64,000 nucleotides of DNA from Hawksworthiomyces lignivorus. Its lineage: Eukaryota; Ascomycota; Sordariomycetes; Ophiostomatales; Ophiostomataceae. The stretch is taken from assembly GCA_002917075.1 (NCBI GenBank), contig NTMA01000099.1, positions 62,001 to 126,000 of the forward strand, read 5' to 3'. The notes below the pieces were generated by a model. That model searched no databases and was not told the DNA's origin. It saw nothing but the letters and a program-made list of their open reading frames with translations. A program made the translations under genes and the position numbers. This document shows positions 33,381 through 48,435 of this stretch, one piece after another; within the stretch, counting starts at the first letter, position 1; each line of letters starts with the position of its first letter.

Positions 33381-35837
33381 TTACATATCCTTTTTAGACA
33401 TGCGCAATTTCTGTAAGATCATATTGAGCATCCACCCAATTGATTCGGCGCTGGATCCTGGTGTAGCCCATGTTTGACTCGACAAGAGAAATTGCTGTAG
33501 CAGACTATCAGCATCTGGAACGAGGTGGCAGAGAGTATGGCTTCGGGCTGCAATTGTGATGACAAAGGCGCATGCAAGACAGCTGAAAACCATTAGTATA
33601 TAGACTCGTAGAACAGCAAGGCCGTCCACTTACGCCTGTATTGTAACCCATGTATGTTGTGTGCGCTCTATAAGCTCGTATGCAGCTGTCTGTATGTATT
33701 TCCTGCAACTTTGAACGCACTCTTCCGAGAATCTGAGGACGAAGTCCGGAAGCTCGGCAGTATCTACATGTGTTGCGGCAAATACGAGGCACGGCCGGCA
33801 TATAATGTGTCTTGCTGACCAGTAGCGCATTCGCAGCCAGCCCTCCTGCAGACTCCGCGGTGCCGGGCTGCCGAGGTCCGGTTTGATGGCGGCTGGCAGC
33901 GATTCGAACCACACATCGAGTTGACGCGTCAGCTCGGTGCATACATTTTTCAGCGAATCAATTGTAAATGATGGAGCTTCAGGCAAGGATGCGGTCCACC
34001 ACGTTGCCGTCGCCGGTGTCGAAGAATTGCTTGGCGTATCGGCCGCGGCTATTGAAGGGAAAACAGAAGGCGGCCGCGGAGAGAGGGCCTTCGTCTGATT
34101 GTTTGCATATATTGTTTTGTGCACTCGATTCAGCAGCCGACGGATTGAACAAAGGGCCAAGAACGTCAAGCCATCGTGTTCTATATTGTCGGCAAACGAA
34201 GGAAACGGCATACTATCGACGATTAATTCCATGCCACTGCGAGGAAGATGAAATTCTGCAAGGAAATCGCTGCGAACAGTTAGCAGACTCAACGAGCTTA
34301 CAACTGACGGAAAGGCTCTCTTACCACTCGAAGAGGAAGCAGGTCCAACAGAGCCGCACGATGTAATCAGTATCCTCCTGCGACACCACATGTCCTTTCA
34401 GCCTAGGCGGTTAGAAAACTCGAAGATCCGTGCGAGGTGCATGGCATAGATCAAGTGTCTTGTTCATAAAGGATCACGTACTGAACTATAATCGTCTGCA
34501 GCCTGATTGATGCCATATGAACCAGTGTCCACGCGGGGAGCGGCCGGTCTAGATAGCAGAGGTAGCAGGCTGCATGGACGAGAGCTGATGTAAACACGAT
34601 ATTGGGTTTTAAGCAAGTCGCCCACAGCCGCATCAAGATGCCATATGCAACCCCAAAGTATTCGCTACCGTCATCGAGAGCGATGCCGTCAGAAGTAAAG
34701 GTCTCTTGGCTACACGCAAGCTTGCCAAGAGCTAGGACAGTCAAGCACAAAGCAATGTCAATTTCGGTGTCCGAATCGATATGTGACTGCCCGCTCATCC
34801 AAGTTTGGCCGCTGAAGACACGATCCGCAAATGGGAGAAAAGTTTCTGCGTCAATTACAGGAAAATGCGGCCGAACATGCGTGAAGAATGCTGCCAAAAG
34901 TATGTCTCTGTGCGACTTTTCCAGATACAGGCCATCCAGCATATCACCCAAACTGCTACCGCGAGTGGCAGCTGGCTCAAAAGTACGTGCCGCCTCGATC
35001 TGGAGGAAATAGTCTTCAGGATATTCTCCAACCATCTTTTGAATGGGCTCCAGAGAAAACAGGCTCCCTGTGGGAGTAAGGTGTCCGATAGGTATCGTAA
35101 GCGGCTCTTCGTCCCTGTTTGAGACTCCGACGGGGCTGTGTGGATGGCGTATCAGATCGCTGAGTGGTTGTTGTGTTACATGATTGCTGGTATGCAAGGG
35201 AGAGAAGGTTATATTTGATGGCGTCAAGCCGGGTGCCAGATCCAAGTCCGGCGTATCAACACCCCTGCTCGTATCGTCACTGATACTGGACTGCGTCTGC
35301 TGGTCGCTACCCTCATGGCCGTGGTAGGATGGGGAGTGTAGTTCTGATCGGTCCCCAATGTCGTCACTGGCCTGTGTTGGCGGAGGAAGCTGCTGCTGCT
35401 GCTGCTGCTCTAGCGAGCTAGTCTGCCGTTGGATGAGCGATGAGAGCTCGCCTAGTAGACGCTGTAAATCGGCAATTGTTGCGGACGATAAGTCGACACT
35501 GCCCTAGTTAGCATTGTACTCTAATACCTTTCGAAATAGATAACCACTGTTACCTATTTTCTCCATTAAAGGGACTGTGCGGTGTTCCAGCTATATTGGT
35601 CACGAACTGCGTGTGATTGCCTGGCTGTAGCTCTTGGTAGTCACACGATACGCCAGCCCCATTGCACAGGCTGCAAGCTGGCTTGCGGCCGTCGCATTTT
35701 CGCTTCCTAGACATTAGAATAGATAAGCATGTGCCTCATATATATATAGCATTGACAATAATCGCCCCTTACCTTTGCCGGCAGAAATTGCAAGCAATTA
35801 GCGCACGTCTGCGCGGATAGTTCATGGCGTTGACCAT
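33381..35837 (-). CDS. Zn2Cys6 fungal transcription factor with fungal_trans domain
   Basis: Six exons on the minus strand: 35837-35773, 35706-35554, 35498-34482, 34402-34325, 34269-33634 and 33582-33381, giving 716 residues. All junctions keep frame. The Zn2Cys6 cluster spans residues 16-43 with Cys at 16, 19, 26, 33, 36 and 43, in CNFCRQRKRKCDGRKPAC; an intron splits it after the second Cys, a common position. A polyglutamine stretch follows (35389-35409), then the fungal-specific regulatory domain with FPVIDAETFLPFA, CYLCYLDRPLPAWTL, CWTCFLFE and DFLAEFHLPRSG. It probably acts as a nuclear DNA-binding regulator of the neighbouring oxidoreductase genes; this is inferred from position only. 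The splice into exon 4 (CTAAC branch point, CCTAG acceptor) is the least certain junction. Confidence 0.88.
35389..35409 (-). repeat. CAG repeat coding polyglutamine in the Zn2Cys6 factor
   Basis: Tandem GCT on the plus strand reads as six to seven Gln codons on the minus strand, between the DNA-binding and regulatory domains. Confidence 0.9.
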
Positions 35838-37816
35838 GTCACGGCTTCAGTTTGATCTCATGCAATGGGGATCACGCTTCGGACGAAGTTATTATTTGTA
35901 GCAAGCCGGAGCTCGGGAGATGAGTTTTATACCCCATGTTCCCCAGAAGCTGAAATTCTTCCCCGCATCTCATCTCGAAGACGAAGGAGACGCTAAAGAG
36001 AATGTGTTTACTCCGCACGTACACCCAGCATCAGGGTGTATTATTCCAGTTATAAGTCACAGTACGTGTCTGCCACCCGGTTTTCCTGACTACAAGATAA
36101 GCTTGAATAACTAGGATAATTCCCTTCATTACACCGAGTCTAGTCAAAGGCATGAAGCATTCTTCTAAAAGAAATCGGCAAACTTTCCTAGTGCTATTAA
36201 ATCATTGCAACCCACGTCAACCATATCGAGGTCTTGGAAGTTGGCTTCAATTCGAGGGTGGTTTGATAGACTTTGAGAGGGCTGAGAAACCGTGCTCCGC
36301 TGCCCTCAGCTACATATTCTACAACTAGAGATGGGTACATACTTTGGCGAGACACGATACAAACAGTAATCCTAGCTGTCATTGGTCATCCTAGTGATGC
36401 TGGTGTCGTTGAGGAACTTGATTAATAAAGACTCTCTAGATCCCACTGAGGACAGCCATGCAGACGTTGATAACCAGCTCAATATAGACAGGCTTCGAGT
36501 TGCTGACGCCAATGCCATTGACTTTGTCCTAACGTTTGAATTTGAAGAAAATTTCCTGCGTATCTACAGGGATGGTCTCTTCGTCAAGTAGCATGTGTCC
36601 ACCGCCTTGTGGCTCAAGCGCAATACCAGCGGGTGATGTATCTCACACAGCAGCAAAGTTAGCAGGCCAGTGCATTTATTTTGGGGGCCAGGAAGTAGCC
36701 TTTTCGTGCTCATTTCAAGAGCAGAGCTGCAAATTGCCAAATATAACCCGAAAAATTGCGTCTCTAGATCCTCTGAAGTTCTGTCAAGGCGATGCTCCGT
36801 TGCTTTTGTGTTGATAGCAATTGAAATGTTAGCACAGCTAATGACCAAGAAACATATGTTGGCTCCAAGCCTTGCTCGTTTCGCTTAAACCTCGGCTTTT
36901 TAGGAAATTATAAGCGCTTCTCCGGCTTCCTTCTTGCTGCTAAGCAGTCTTTCATGCAAGAATACAGCGGGGTGCAATAAATCCTAAGCGCAAATCTGAC
37001 AGAATTAGACATTTGACATGGCGAATGCCGGCTTTTATCTACCATGTATTACCGAAGAGGTAATTCCGCCGGTTGGAAAGCGGGCGCACTTATTCAGTCC
37101 TCTCCACCCGCATTACTTCATTTGGGGTAGATACACAGATGTCCAACACAAGAGCAAATAGATTGCTTCCGCCACTGAGATAGACCCCATTCTGGCTCGG
37201 GAATTGCAGACATCATGATGTACGCTGTGTGGGGAAAGGGGTGTGGCAGGTGTTCGTTTGGCATGTCATCTACGGCAGAGCAGCTCCTGAACCAAAATGT
37301 CAACCCAATGTTGCAGACACTAGTCAGACTTCAGTACTAAACTCATTTAGCTCCATTTTTTTTTCTGGTCAAGAGGATGATGGCGGCGGGTGGCTGGCGG
37401 ATGTGCGGAAGGGCCGACCGCCTCGAAAACCAACAAGAGACGACCGTCTATACATGCTCTCATGAAGACACCAGATTGAAAACTAGGTCAATTTATGTTC
37501 GTGCCTGTCTCAAAGTGATCTGGTATGGCAATAACAGTAAGCCGCATTAGCAAATATTCCCTAATTCTTTTGTAATCTACAACCACCACTGCTTCTTCTT
37601 CAACGAGGTGACTATAGTAGGAGCTGTCCCGTAACTTGAAGTGAAGAACACCTGACACGCTAGAGATGCTTGTGTCTATATATCATTGTCCTCTCATAAG
37701 TCGATTCATGTAACGATATCTTTGGAGCATATCGCGCCAAGTGTGCCACATAAATGGTCTATTCTCGTCATATATGTCTATACGCCAGCTAAAGCGTCCA
37801 ACTTAAAAGTAGTTGA

Positions 37817-38029
37817 TTATTTCTCTCCACCACAGCCCTGTGTTTCCCAAATTACTTTTGATGCTTCGACAATGTTTTCGACCCTGAAATCTGGTTCAAA
37901 ATAGGTGGTCGCATTGGCTTGAACGGTTATACTTCCATCAGGGGCTAGAGTTCCTAGAAGAACACTGCCGAGTGCATGCAGAAAGGCAGCCCGATGAAGA
38001 TGCCGAACCCATAATCTGTAGTCAGTCAT
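37817..38029 (-). pseudogene. Possible gene relic, 70-codon fragment
   Basis: An ATG-initiated 70-codon frame with protein-like composition (LHRAAFLHALGSVLLGTLAPDG, shortened here to the phrase HRAAFLHALGSVL). The HRAxxLxAL pattern faintly recalls FAD-dependent monooxygenases of the salicylate hydroxylase type, but no cofactor motif is present. I found no flanking exons. It may be a remnant or chance. Confidence 0.2.
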
Positions 38030-38589
38030 GACAGTACTAGCAGCAAAGCGCTCCTTGGTCAGTGACCAGTAGTGAAATATGGAAACCTAAATGCAATAAG
38101 CATTTCCATGATGTAGTCAGTGATTTCACTAGAAAATCGCTCCATCATCTCCGTCAATCGCTAACTGTCCCGGTTAACTTATAAGAGAGCGAGGTTGCTC
38201 TGGCCGCTTAGAGGGGAGGATACATTTTATATGACTTATATCTACTAAGACTCAATAATGTTTGCTGGGGAGTGGCCTAATGCCAGCAGCAACAGCTTAT
38301 CAAAGTACTGCGACCATCACGAAAGAATGGCTAAAATCATTATCGTAACATCATTAAGCATACCCTACCGTCGGTGAAGGCACTATAAACAAGACTGCTA
38401 TATGCAATGGTTTCTTTGCTTCACAAACGAAACAAGGCCAATAAAAAAAGAAATTCGGCATTATAACTGAAACAACTAAAAGAAAATATCTTCGTTATAA
38501 GCCAGAAGTTTCTTATTTAAAGACTTGGCAAAGCCGTGTAAAACAAAAACCAATATCTATGATCTTGACGCGGTTAGGTAATATGGAAT

Positions 38590-38597
38590 ATCACGTG
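38590..38597 (+). promoter_or_regulatory. ATCACGTG, Cbf1/E-box type site upstream of SNF1
   Basis: Matches RTCACRTG exactly, about 620 bp upstream of the SNF1 start codon. A chance occurrence is quite possible. Confidence 0.25.
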
Positions 38598-39214
38598 TGC
38601 GCCGAGCGAGAGGGAAGTCGGGTGCAGTAAAATTAGCGGTCTCGCAGTGTGTACATAGTTGCAGCGGGAGCTGAAAGTTGATAAGCAACTAAGGCTTACA
38701 GAGGTGTGAAGTACAAGTATGACGAGTATTAGCGCAGCGTGCCACTATAGTCGTAAGCATCGAGGCAGCTAAAAGAGGATAGCCACCGTTAAATAGGCTT
38801 AGGGCAGTTTTGCAAGGGTGCAAGGGTACTTAGAGAGACAGAACCCCTCACCGCAAAGACCGCCAAAAGCTGCGCCCCGCGCTGTACCAATTCCGATCTT
38901 GCCCTTTCGCCCCAAACCAACAAAGCCAAGCCGACAGGCGAGCCAACCAACCACCTGTTTGCTCCCAATCGCATCCTCCTCCCCCCAAGATACCTGTAGA
39001 CAAACTCCTCCCGTACATCCGTCTTGGTTTGGTTCCCTTGCATCTCAAACGATCAACCTTCACCTCTATCTACGACCTGTGGCATTCTGTGGGCTGCATC
39101 GATTTTTTCCTTTGATCAAGCAGCTGCCACCCCACAAGAGTCGAGCCGGCACCAAGAAACAGCACCCCTCCCAACCTCTGTGCACGCACACACTTCACAC
39201 ACACCCTAGCCGCT

Positions 39215-41815
<2,601 letters not shown>

Positions 41816-43052
41816 AGGATGCCATTGTTTCGCATGGCATCTTCTCGTTCTTCTGTTTATACGAATACGACTCCGCCGATTGACACAGACAGCTACGTTG
41901 CTCGCGCGCCCTGGCAGAGCTCAATCTTCGTTCGCGTCCTATTTATTGCCGCTGTTTATTGCTGTTTCTTCCAACCGATTTAGACTAGACTGGCAGGTTT
42001 TGGCTTAAGGCATACTTCCCGAGGGAAAGGATGATGTTTCCTGAGAGAAAGGTGTGGATTTTTTATTTTATTTTTTTTATCGGCGTCGTATGGGAAAGTT
42101 TGGACATTTTGCGCGTTTGACAATACCCCAGCTAGAGGGGGGTGGACGGAGCCGGTATTCTTTGCTGTTCTAGAAGCATCATGTCGAAGCTTTTATAACA
42201 TGCTCGTTTCTTTTCTTTTCTTTTTTTGAGAAGTACATCAGCACGTGAAAGTCCAACTCTTTGACATAGAGTGTTGACAGGATCTCAAACTATTCAATCT
42301 ATAGTTGCGATAGCAGGCAAATGTACATTAAGCAACTAATTCAATTCAGCCAAGTGAAATAGAATGGAAAGGCATATGAGAACTAAAATGGGATTATGTT
42401 TAGAAATTCTTTGTCTTCTTTTGTTTTGCTCTTGTAGAAGCGCATCAAGACAAGTGTTGAGATAATCAACTTCTTCTCAGGCATTTGTTATTTTGCCCCT
42501 GAATCTAAGACCAGAGCAAAATACCGAGTACAACTTCACTTCAAGTGAATAACGTTCGGCTTTCTGTAGGTGGCCATACGAATTATAATTTATTCTGAAA
42601 TCAATCACTGCTTTTGTTCCTGCAATGGTTTCATAGGCGTCACCGCATCGTAGCACATCGTCTGTTTACATTTATTTTCTTCACTTGACATCTCAAGTTC
42701 TTCATGTTCTCACGACCGCCTGCGTAAAGTGAATATCTACACTATCACCATGTTCAGTGTATGCTATGATTAAAAAAAAAATCTTTTCTTTTGCAATCTA
42801 AAGACTCATCTTAGTTTAGTCTAGCCACTGCAAATCTACATTGTTGCCTTCTACATAAAATACAGCTTCAATTTTCTATCCATCTCTGGTACTGTAAGGT
42901 CTTATTTCATCAACTCTTCTTATTCTTCGTCAAATAGTTCCTCGCCGTATCGCTACATTGTGATATCCAGAATTCTTTATCCAAGATACCCATGCAAGCA
43001 TCACGCAATTTTCCAAGTTGAAAACCCCCATGACAGCTGCTTTCAATACCCT
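41816..43052. other. Intergenic region between SNF1 and unknown membrane protein gene
   Basis: About 1.2 kb, AT-rich, with T-runs at 42061-42080 and 42211-42230 that fit the SNF1 3' UTR. The in-frame extension 42960-43052 of the next gene lacks an ATG, so an undetected upstream exon is possible. Confidence 0.5.
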
Positions 43053-45394
43053 ATGCTATCGAACTTGTATTTCTTTTTGTCTGTGCAGACTTTAAAGATC
43101 TATATTCTTGTCACGTATCTGATTGCTCGTATTCCTTTGCTTGTAATGTTTTCTCTTCTCTTCCTCCTCTATGTGGTGATCTTTGGCATCGTGGCCACAG
43201 ACCTAGGAACACCATTCAAACTTGGACTCATGGGAATTTGCATATTCTCTTTACATATTCTGCAGGTTGCTAGTAAGGGTAGTGGAACCGAGGCCAATAT
43301 CGAGCAAACGACTGGAATTTCCGCGCCTCTAGCGACGCATCCGTTTCTACATAATAGCTGCATCTACAGCGGGAGATTAGCAGCTACAACACATTTTCAA
43401 CAGAAGAAAGACCGCAAAAGGTTGAAATGCGAAGGAAGGCGACGATCCTCATGTCTTACAAATCTTGTCAGGAGAGATTTTTTGCACAAGAAGTGCATGG
43501 CCTTGACTAATGACGGCCGAGCTGTTTCCCAGAAGATTCTGCAGGATTTTCCGAAGTCTAGAAAGCCAATTACCTTAGAAGAATATCACCCCGACGTACG
43601 CATACTCTAGTGCCTTGTGGGAAGTAATCGCTAACCGAGATATAGGAGCCCAATAACGAAGTACTAGATGATGAGCAAGAGATACGGGTTGACGCTCTCC
43701 AAAAACATGACTTAGCGTCGATCTGCACAGAGCTACGGACACTCACAACACTGTTAGCAGCTGACGACAAGAGCCTAGACTGTGTGAAGTCACGCAGTAG
43801 GTATGGGAACGTTGTGAACATCCTCTGGGATGTTGTGAATATACTTTCTGAATATTCTGCCGAAGAAGGAAAGAGAGGGCTTGTTGTAGCAAATATCAAA
43901 ATCGAGCAGCCGTCGACAGGCAGTAGTATAGAAGAAACCGCAACGTTCAAAGGCAACTTCAACAGCTCGATCAACTGCAATGATGCACTTGCAGTTACTA
44001 GCTCAGATACAACTGCTACCAAGAGTCGCGAGAATCATAAGCGGAAATGTGAGCAACATCAGTGGCACCCCAGAAAGCTACGCAACACCGATGAAAGCAC
44101 CTCCACCGAACTCTCTGAAAATGCTACTGTAAGACTTGATGATGGCTGTCAGAACGAGGATGATTTTGTGCTTCTTCCAAAGGCATCAGATACACCTAGA
44201 ATGAAGACTGAAGTGCCGGAAATGGTCGGAGCAGCGATTCATTCGTCTTCTGAAGTTGGGCATTGCCATGAAAATCTACACACGGCAAACCTAGTTCATA
44301 AGTCGCAGAAAATTGAACTTGAGAAGGCCACAACGCACCTGAGAGACGAACCATGGGTGAAAATAAAGGTACCATCATCTGCCAAAGTTGTAGATCAAAT
44401 GCTCTCTAGGTGAAAGCACCAGCTGACATCATCCCCGTTCCTTAAATTTCAGGACAAAGCTGATGATGTTGACGCCATCTCGCATATGCACAGAGCTTTT
44501 GGTACGAAAAATACGGGAAGCTTTCTTATGGTTGACGAGGTAGAAGCTGAAAAAGATACCGCGAATTGGCTCGTGGCAGCTAGCGGTCATGAGAACAACG
44601 CTTCTCATGTTAGTAGCAACATCGACGAGCAGATCATTGAGCCGATGCGAATGCTTTTTAACTCAAATCGAATAGACGACAACATACTCGAAAACGTGGT
44701 AGACAAACTACAATCGGTAAATCTTTCGTCTGATGAAAGGCAACATCGCTTGCGTGCCCACATACGCCATGAAGCAGGGGCAGACCGGCCCACAAAATGG
44801 TCATTGATTGAGGCCTGGGTTGAGCTCGCAAGCTCTTGTACTCTGCATAATGCAGACGATATGGTGGATGACAGCCAGGAAGAATTAAGCGAGGCATCAC
44901 AGTTTGATTCTGAAGAATACATGGATATCGATGAAGTATACGACGAGCCCATGAGCGACAGCTGTGCTTTAGCAGAAGACGATTCGATGGATGAGAGTCC
45001 GGACGAAGACGATTACGGTTGTCATGACTCTTTCTCTGCCCGCTCCTGGTCAACAGATGACGACTATCTTGTTTTGTCGGCGCTTTCCGACTCCTTTGCG
45101 AACTTGCATCTCGGACCGCAGCATGAAGCGAACCAGGTTGTGATCGGATACGCTTCTCCGCGACGACAGATGCCGCTTAAACGGCTGTTTCTCAATATGA
45201 AAAATCGATACCGGTCGTCAATAGTAGGGCGCCTGCTGGGCCGCAAAATTGCAAAACCATCATCGGCCACACAGCTGCAAAATCTCGGTGCGGCCGTAGC
45301 ACAGCGGCATGTTAAGAGCCGCCGCTTTGGCCCAGTATCATTTGCCGAGCCTTTCATCCGGAACCTACCGAGGCAGCAGCGGCAGCAGTACTAG
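43053..45394 (+). CDS. Unrecognised protein: N-terminal membrane segments plus long acidic disordered region
   Basis: Three exons: 43053-43595, 43646-44368 and 44453-45394, giving 735 residues. Both introns are phase 0 with good signals. I do not recognise the family. Residues 1-75 are very hydrophobic (YILVTYLIARIPLLVMFSL, FLLYVVIFGIVATDLG, LGLMGICIFSLHILQV), suggesting two or three membrane helices. A basic segment follows, then a possible helical bundle (IRVDALQKHDLASICTELR), a Ser/Thr-rich disordered part, and an acidic region rich in Asp/Glu (YMDIDEVYDEP, MDESPDEDDYG). The C-terminus turns basic (MPLKRLFLNMKNRYRSS). The DNA is less GC-biased than its neighbours. The start is the first ATG in the open frame; the true N-terminus may be longer through an upstream exon. 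Confidence 0.6.
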
Positions 45395-45737
45395 CTGAAA
45401 CGGAAAACAGCTGTGTACAAGAAACTCTATAGTCCAATCCGACTTGTACAGTGCCTGCATCCTAGACGATATCATACGCATGGGGTGGCTGGCCATGCAC
45501 TATGTTATCAATCAACACCACTCGAACCGGATGGATATGGTTCAAACAGTTAAATATTTGCGTCTCATTGATATCTATGTTGCTCTATGGGAGAAGAGAA
45601 ACCAACTGAGTAGTCCTTTCAGACCCCAAATTCTGTTGTACAATTGTATTCATCTATACATCGCATGGTAGAGGGGGCTGCTTGCTCCTTTAGTCACTAC
45701 CGTTAACAATTCGTTTCTGTAATCTGAAATGGCATCC
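45395..45737. other. Convergent 3' intergenic region
   Basis: About 340 bp between the unknown membrane protein gene (+) and ATG14 (-). Nothing coding recognised. Confidence 0.6.
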
Positions 45738-47514
45738 TTATTGCCGATTCCGCAGCTTCGTCCATCCGCTAGTACCCGCGACTCTGGGCTTGTCAAGACT
45801 GCGGCCGTTCGGCCGCTGCCCTTCTAGATCTGTTTCGGTAGCCGCGTCGTCTAACGACGCGATGATTGTCGCCACGCTCTCGACTCCATATAACCTCTTC
45901 CCTGGAGGGCTGCTGCCGCCGCCGCCACCGAGGACTCCACTTTCTTTACCATTGGTGCTAGTACCGTTGCCCTTCGAACCTCGGGGCAAGGCGCCATTCT
46001 CCACGTTGTTATGGTCGTCATCCACTGCCCATGCGTCATCCTCTAATACTTCCCAGTCTGGCATAGTATTTTCGCTGCTTAGCCTGGTCTTTAATCGGTC
46101 AGCCAGACGATTGGGACTCGGTAGTTTGAATTGCTGGGTAACATCGTCGCCCAGGAATGTGTGCGCAGTGCCATGGGAATACCGGCCCATCATGGCCGTC
46201 GTCGGTTTGACAAGCTCGCCCGCAGCTTCGCCTCCTTTCGCACTGCTGCCGCCGGCGCGGGATGGCGACCCCGATGCTAGCGACGCTGCTGACGACGCTG
46301 AAAAGATGCGACCAGCTGGGTTGTTCAGCAGCTGGTTGCCAATAAGGAGGTTGTACAGATTCCGGCCTATGCTAAAAACATCATCGAAGGACGACTTCTC
46401 TCCGATGGGCACACCCTGGGAGCAGCACGCCCAAGCGACGTCATAGGCAAGAAGAGCAATGCCTTCTAAAAACATGGTATGTGTCGAGCCATCTTCCTTG
46501 GCCAGAAGAGGGAGGGATTTGTCGATATATAGCGGCCTAGGCCGCGGAACTCGCTGGAATGGATCTCGCTCTCGTGCATTCGAGGCGAGAGTCGGGTGGA
46601 GGCTCGCCGTCCCCGGAAACGGCACCTCGCCATGTGAATAAGAAGAAGTAAGAGAAAAGATCGTAGGCCGCGGGTAATCTCGATGGGGCAGCGTGACTTC
46701 GGCTGGTAGTCGGATAGCAAGATAATGGCATGTGAGCATCAAAATGTGTGTGACGTGGGCGAGGCTTGTTGACACAACTTCGGGTGGGAGGTCTTGCATG
46801 AGAGTTAGTAATGTGCTTAGCAAGCAGAATGATTTTGCAAAATCAAAGAGGCAGCTCACTATTCATGTTGTATGGGTCGACTATCTCAAACCCGCCGAGC
46901 TCGTACCGGACAGTGCTGCCCTTCTTCACCCGGCGCAGGCCGTAGAGCTTCGACGCCTCCATGCAGAGAAACCCGCGCGTCGCTGCCATGGCTTCGTAGC
47001 TCTGGTTCCACTTATATTTGGACATAACAATCGACCGCTCAATGTCTGCTTGCATCCGTGTGCGCCGGGCAGCAGTACCGTTGGACGCAGCAGCCAAGTC
47101 TGATCGCCGTTGTCGCATGGCCTCTCTTCTGCGTGCCAGTTCCTTCCGAGCTGTTCCCATGTCCTCCTGGAGCTGCGCGGCACGCGCAGCGACATCCTTG
47201 GTTCGGTCGATAATGTTTTGCCGCTCAGACTCCCAGGCATCGTATCGAGTCCTAGATGAAGAGGCCTCGCTTTTGCTGGCGCTGGCCTTCTTAGCAGCAG
47301 CGCTAACGCCGCTGCCTGCCTTGCTGCTATTCTCCTGTTCAGCTACATCTGCTGACTGCAGCTCTGCATTCACTTGCTGCTCCAACTTCTCACTCTGAAT
47401 GAGCACCGCCGCATGCGCCAAGCGGGGTTCGTAGAGCCGGTTTCGTGCATCGACAGGACAGAGAAACGGTAAACGTTGGGAGTGGTAATGTCGGCTGCAG
47501 ATGTCGCAGTTCAT
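45738..47514 (-). CDS. ATG14: Autophagy protein Atg14 (Atg14/UVRAG/Barkor family)
   Basis: Two exons on the minus strand, 47514-46860 and 46792-45738, giving 569 residues. The N-terminus MNCDICSRHYHSQRLPF carries the Cys motif of Atg14, followed by the family stretch LCPVDARNRLYEPRL. A charged coiled coil (about 85-200) would pair with Atg6 in PI3-kinase complex I at the phagophore. The C-terminal part contains LGGFEIVDPYNMNNLPPEV (across the splice), HYLAIRLPAEVTLPH and GIALLAYDVAWACCSQGV, as in fungal Atg14/Vps38 proteins. The tail is Gly/Ser-rich. The start at 47514 places the Cys motif at the N-terminus, as in relatives. The ATG6 gene lies 9 kb away. Vps38 is the alternative; the N-terminal Cys motif favours Atg14. 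Confidence 0.87.
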
Positions 47515-48435
47515 GGTCTGGACGTTAAAGATGCTAATGCGGTCGACGCAAGAGGTTCGCCGACCGGATGCTTGAGCTTCAAGATTTACTAAATAGCAGA
47601 TACACAAATGAGTATGAACAAAACGAAGGGGAGGGCGCAAGAGAATCAAGGTACGCCGGTAGCCGATGTTCCGCCGTCGTCAAGTCGCAAAGCACGCCGT
47701 TCGAGGGGCATATCCAATAAGACACACGATAGATATGATGTTTAGCAAATGAGTACAGCAGAGAATTTGCGTCCAGTGGTTGGACGTAAATACGCGGCTG
47801 AAAGATACAAGAGATCGAAAGAGTGTCGGTACTTCGAAGCAATGGATTATAATATGCGGTCACGTCACAGGCAGTCATAGGAACAGCCCGCCTCTATCGG
47901 TAGCACAGTCAGCAGGTGCGGTGCTATCCATCCAATCAGAACAGTCTATCTACCCTCTCTGGTGGGACAGCTGAAGAGGTAAGAGAGGCCTGAGCCTGCA
48001 GCCTAGCGACGACTAGCAGGCGTGCCAGGCTGTCTTTCATCGCTAAATTGCCTTTTCTCGCGGTCATCTGACAGCGCGTAGTTGAGGGTAATTAATTTTC
48101 CTCGGCGGCCGTTGTCTGCGCGGAACAGTGTCTCGGGCATCAATGCAACTCTCTTTTTAGACTTAAGAGAGCGGTATCCAATCAGAGACTCCAGCTGGGG
48201 CATCACCGGTTCTTTTCATCTTCAAATTCACATGTGCATCTGGTCCTCGTTATCTATAGAAATTTGAAGCTCTGTCAAGATCAAGACCTTTTCCTGAGCC
48301 ACGACTTCTTTTTCTATCCTGGAAAGCGAAACATAGAGCAACGCCGATCTCATTCTCGTGTTGTCTGCGAGGAACTGCTTGGGATTGTCTCTTGTCGTCT
48401 CCACAATCTCTTAGTGCCTCTGTCTGTATCCAGCC
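47515..48435. promoter_or_regulatory. Bidirectional promoter between ATG14 and coiled-coil gene
   Basis: About 920 bp between divergent start codons. Short ORFs only. The right half is CT-rich just before 48436. Confidence 0.5.

Larger units (their letters stand above)
35838..39214. other. AT-rich gene-poor interval with decayed fragments
   Basis: About 3.4 kb between the Zn2Cys6 gene and SNF1. Only fragments of protein-like sequence are seen, on the minus strand, interrupted by stops: near 36510-36630 (phrase GIALEPQGGGHMLLDEE) and 37817-38029 (70 codons). Neither could be assigned to a family. The right 600-800 bp should contain the SNF1 promoter and 5' UTR. Confidence 0.55.
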
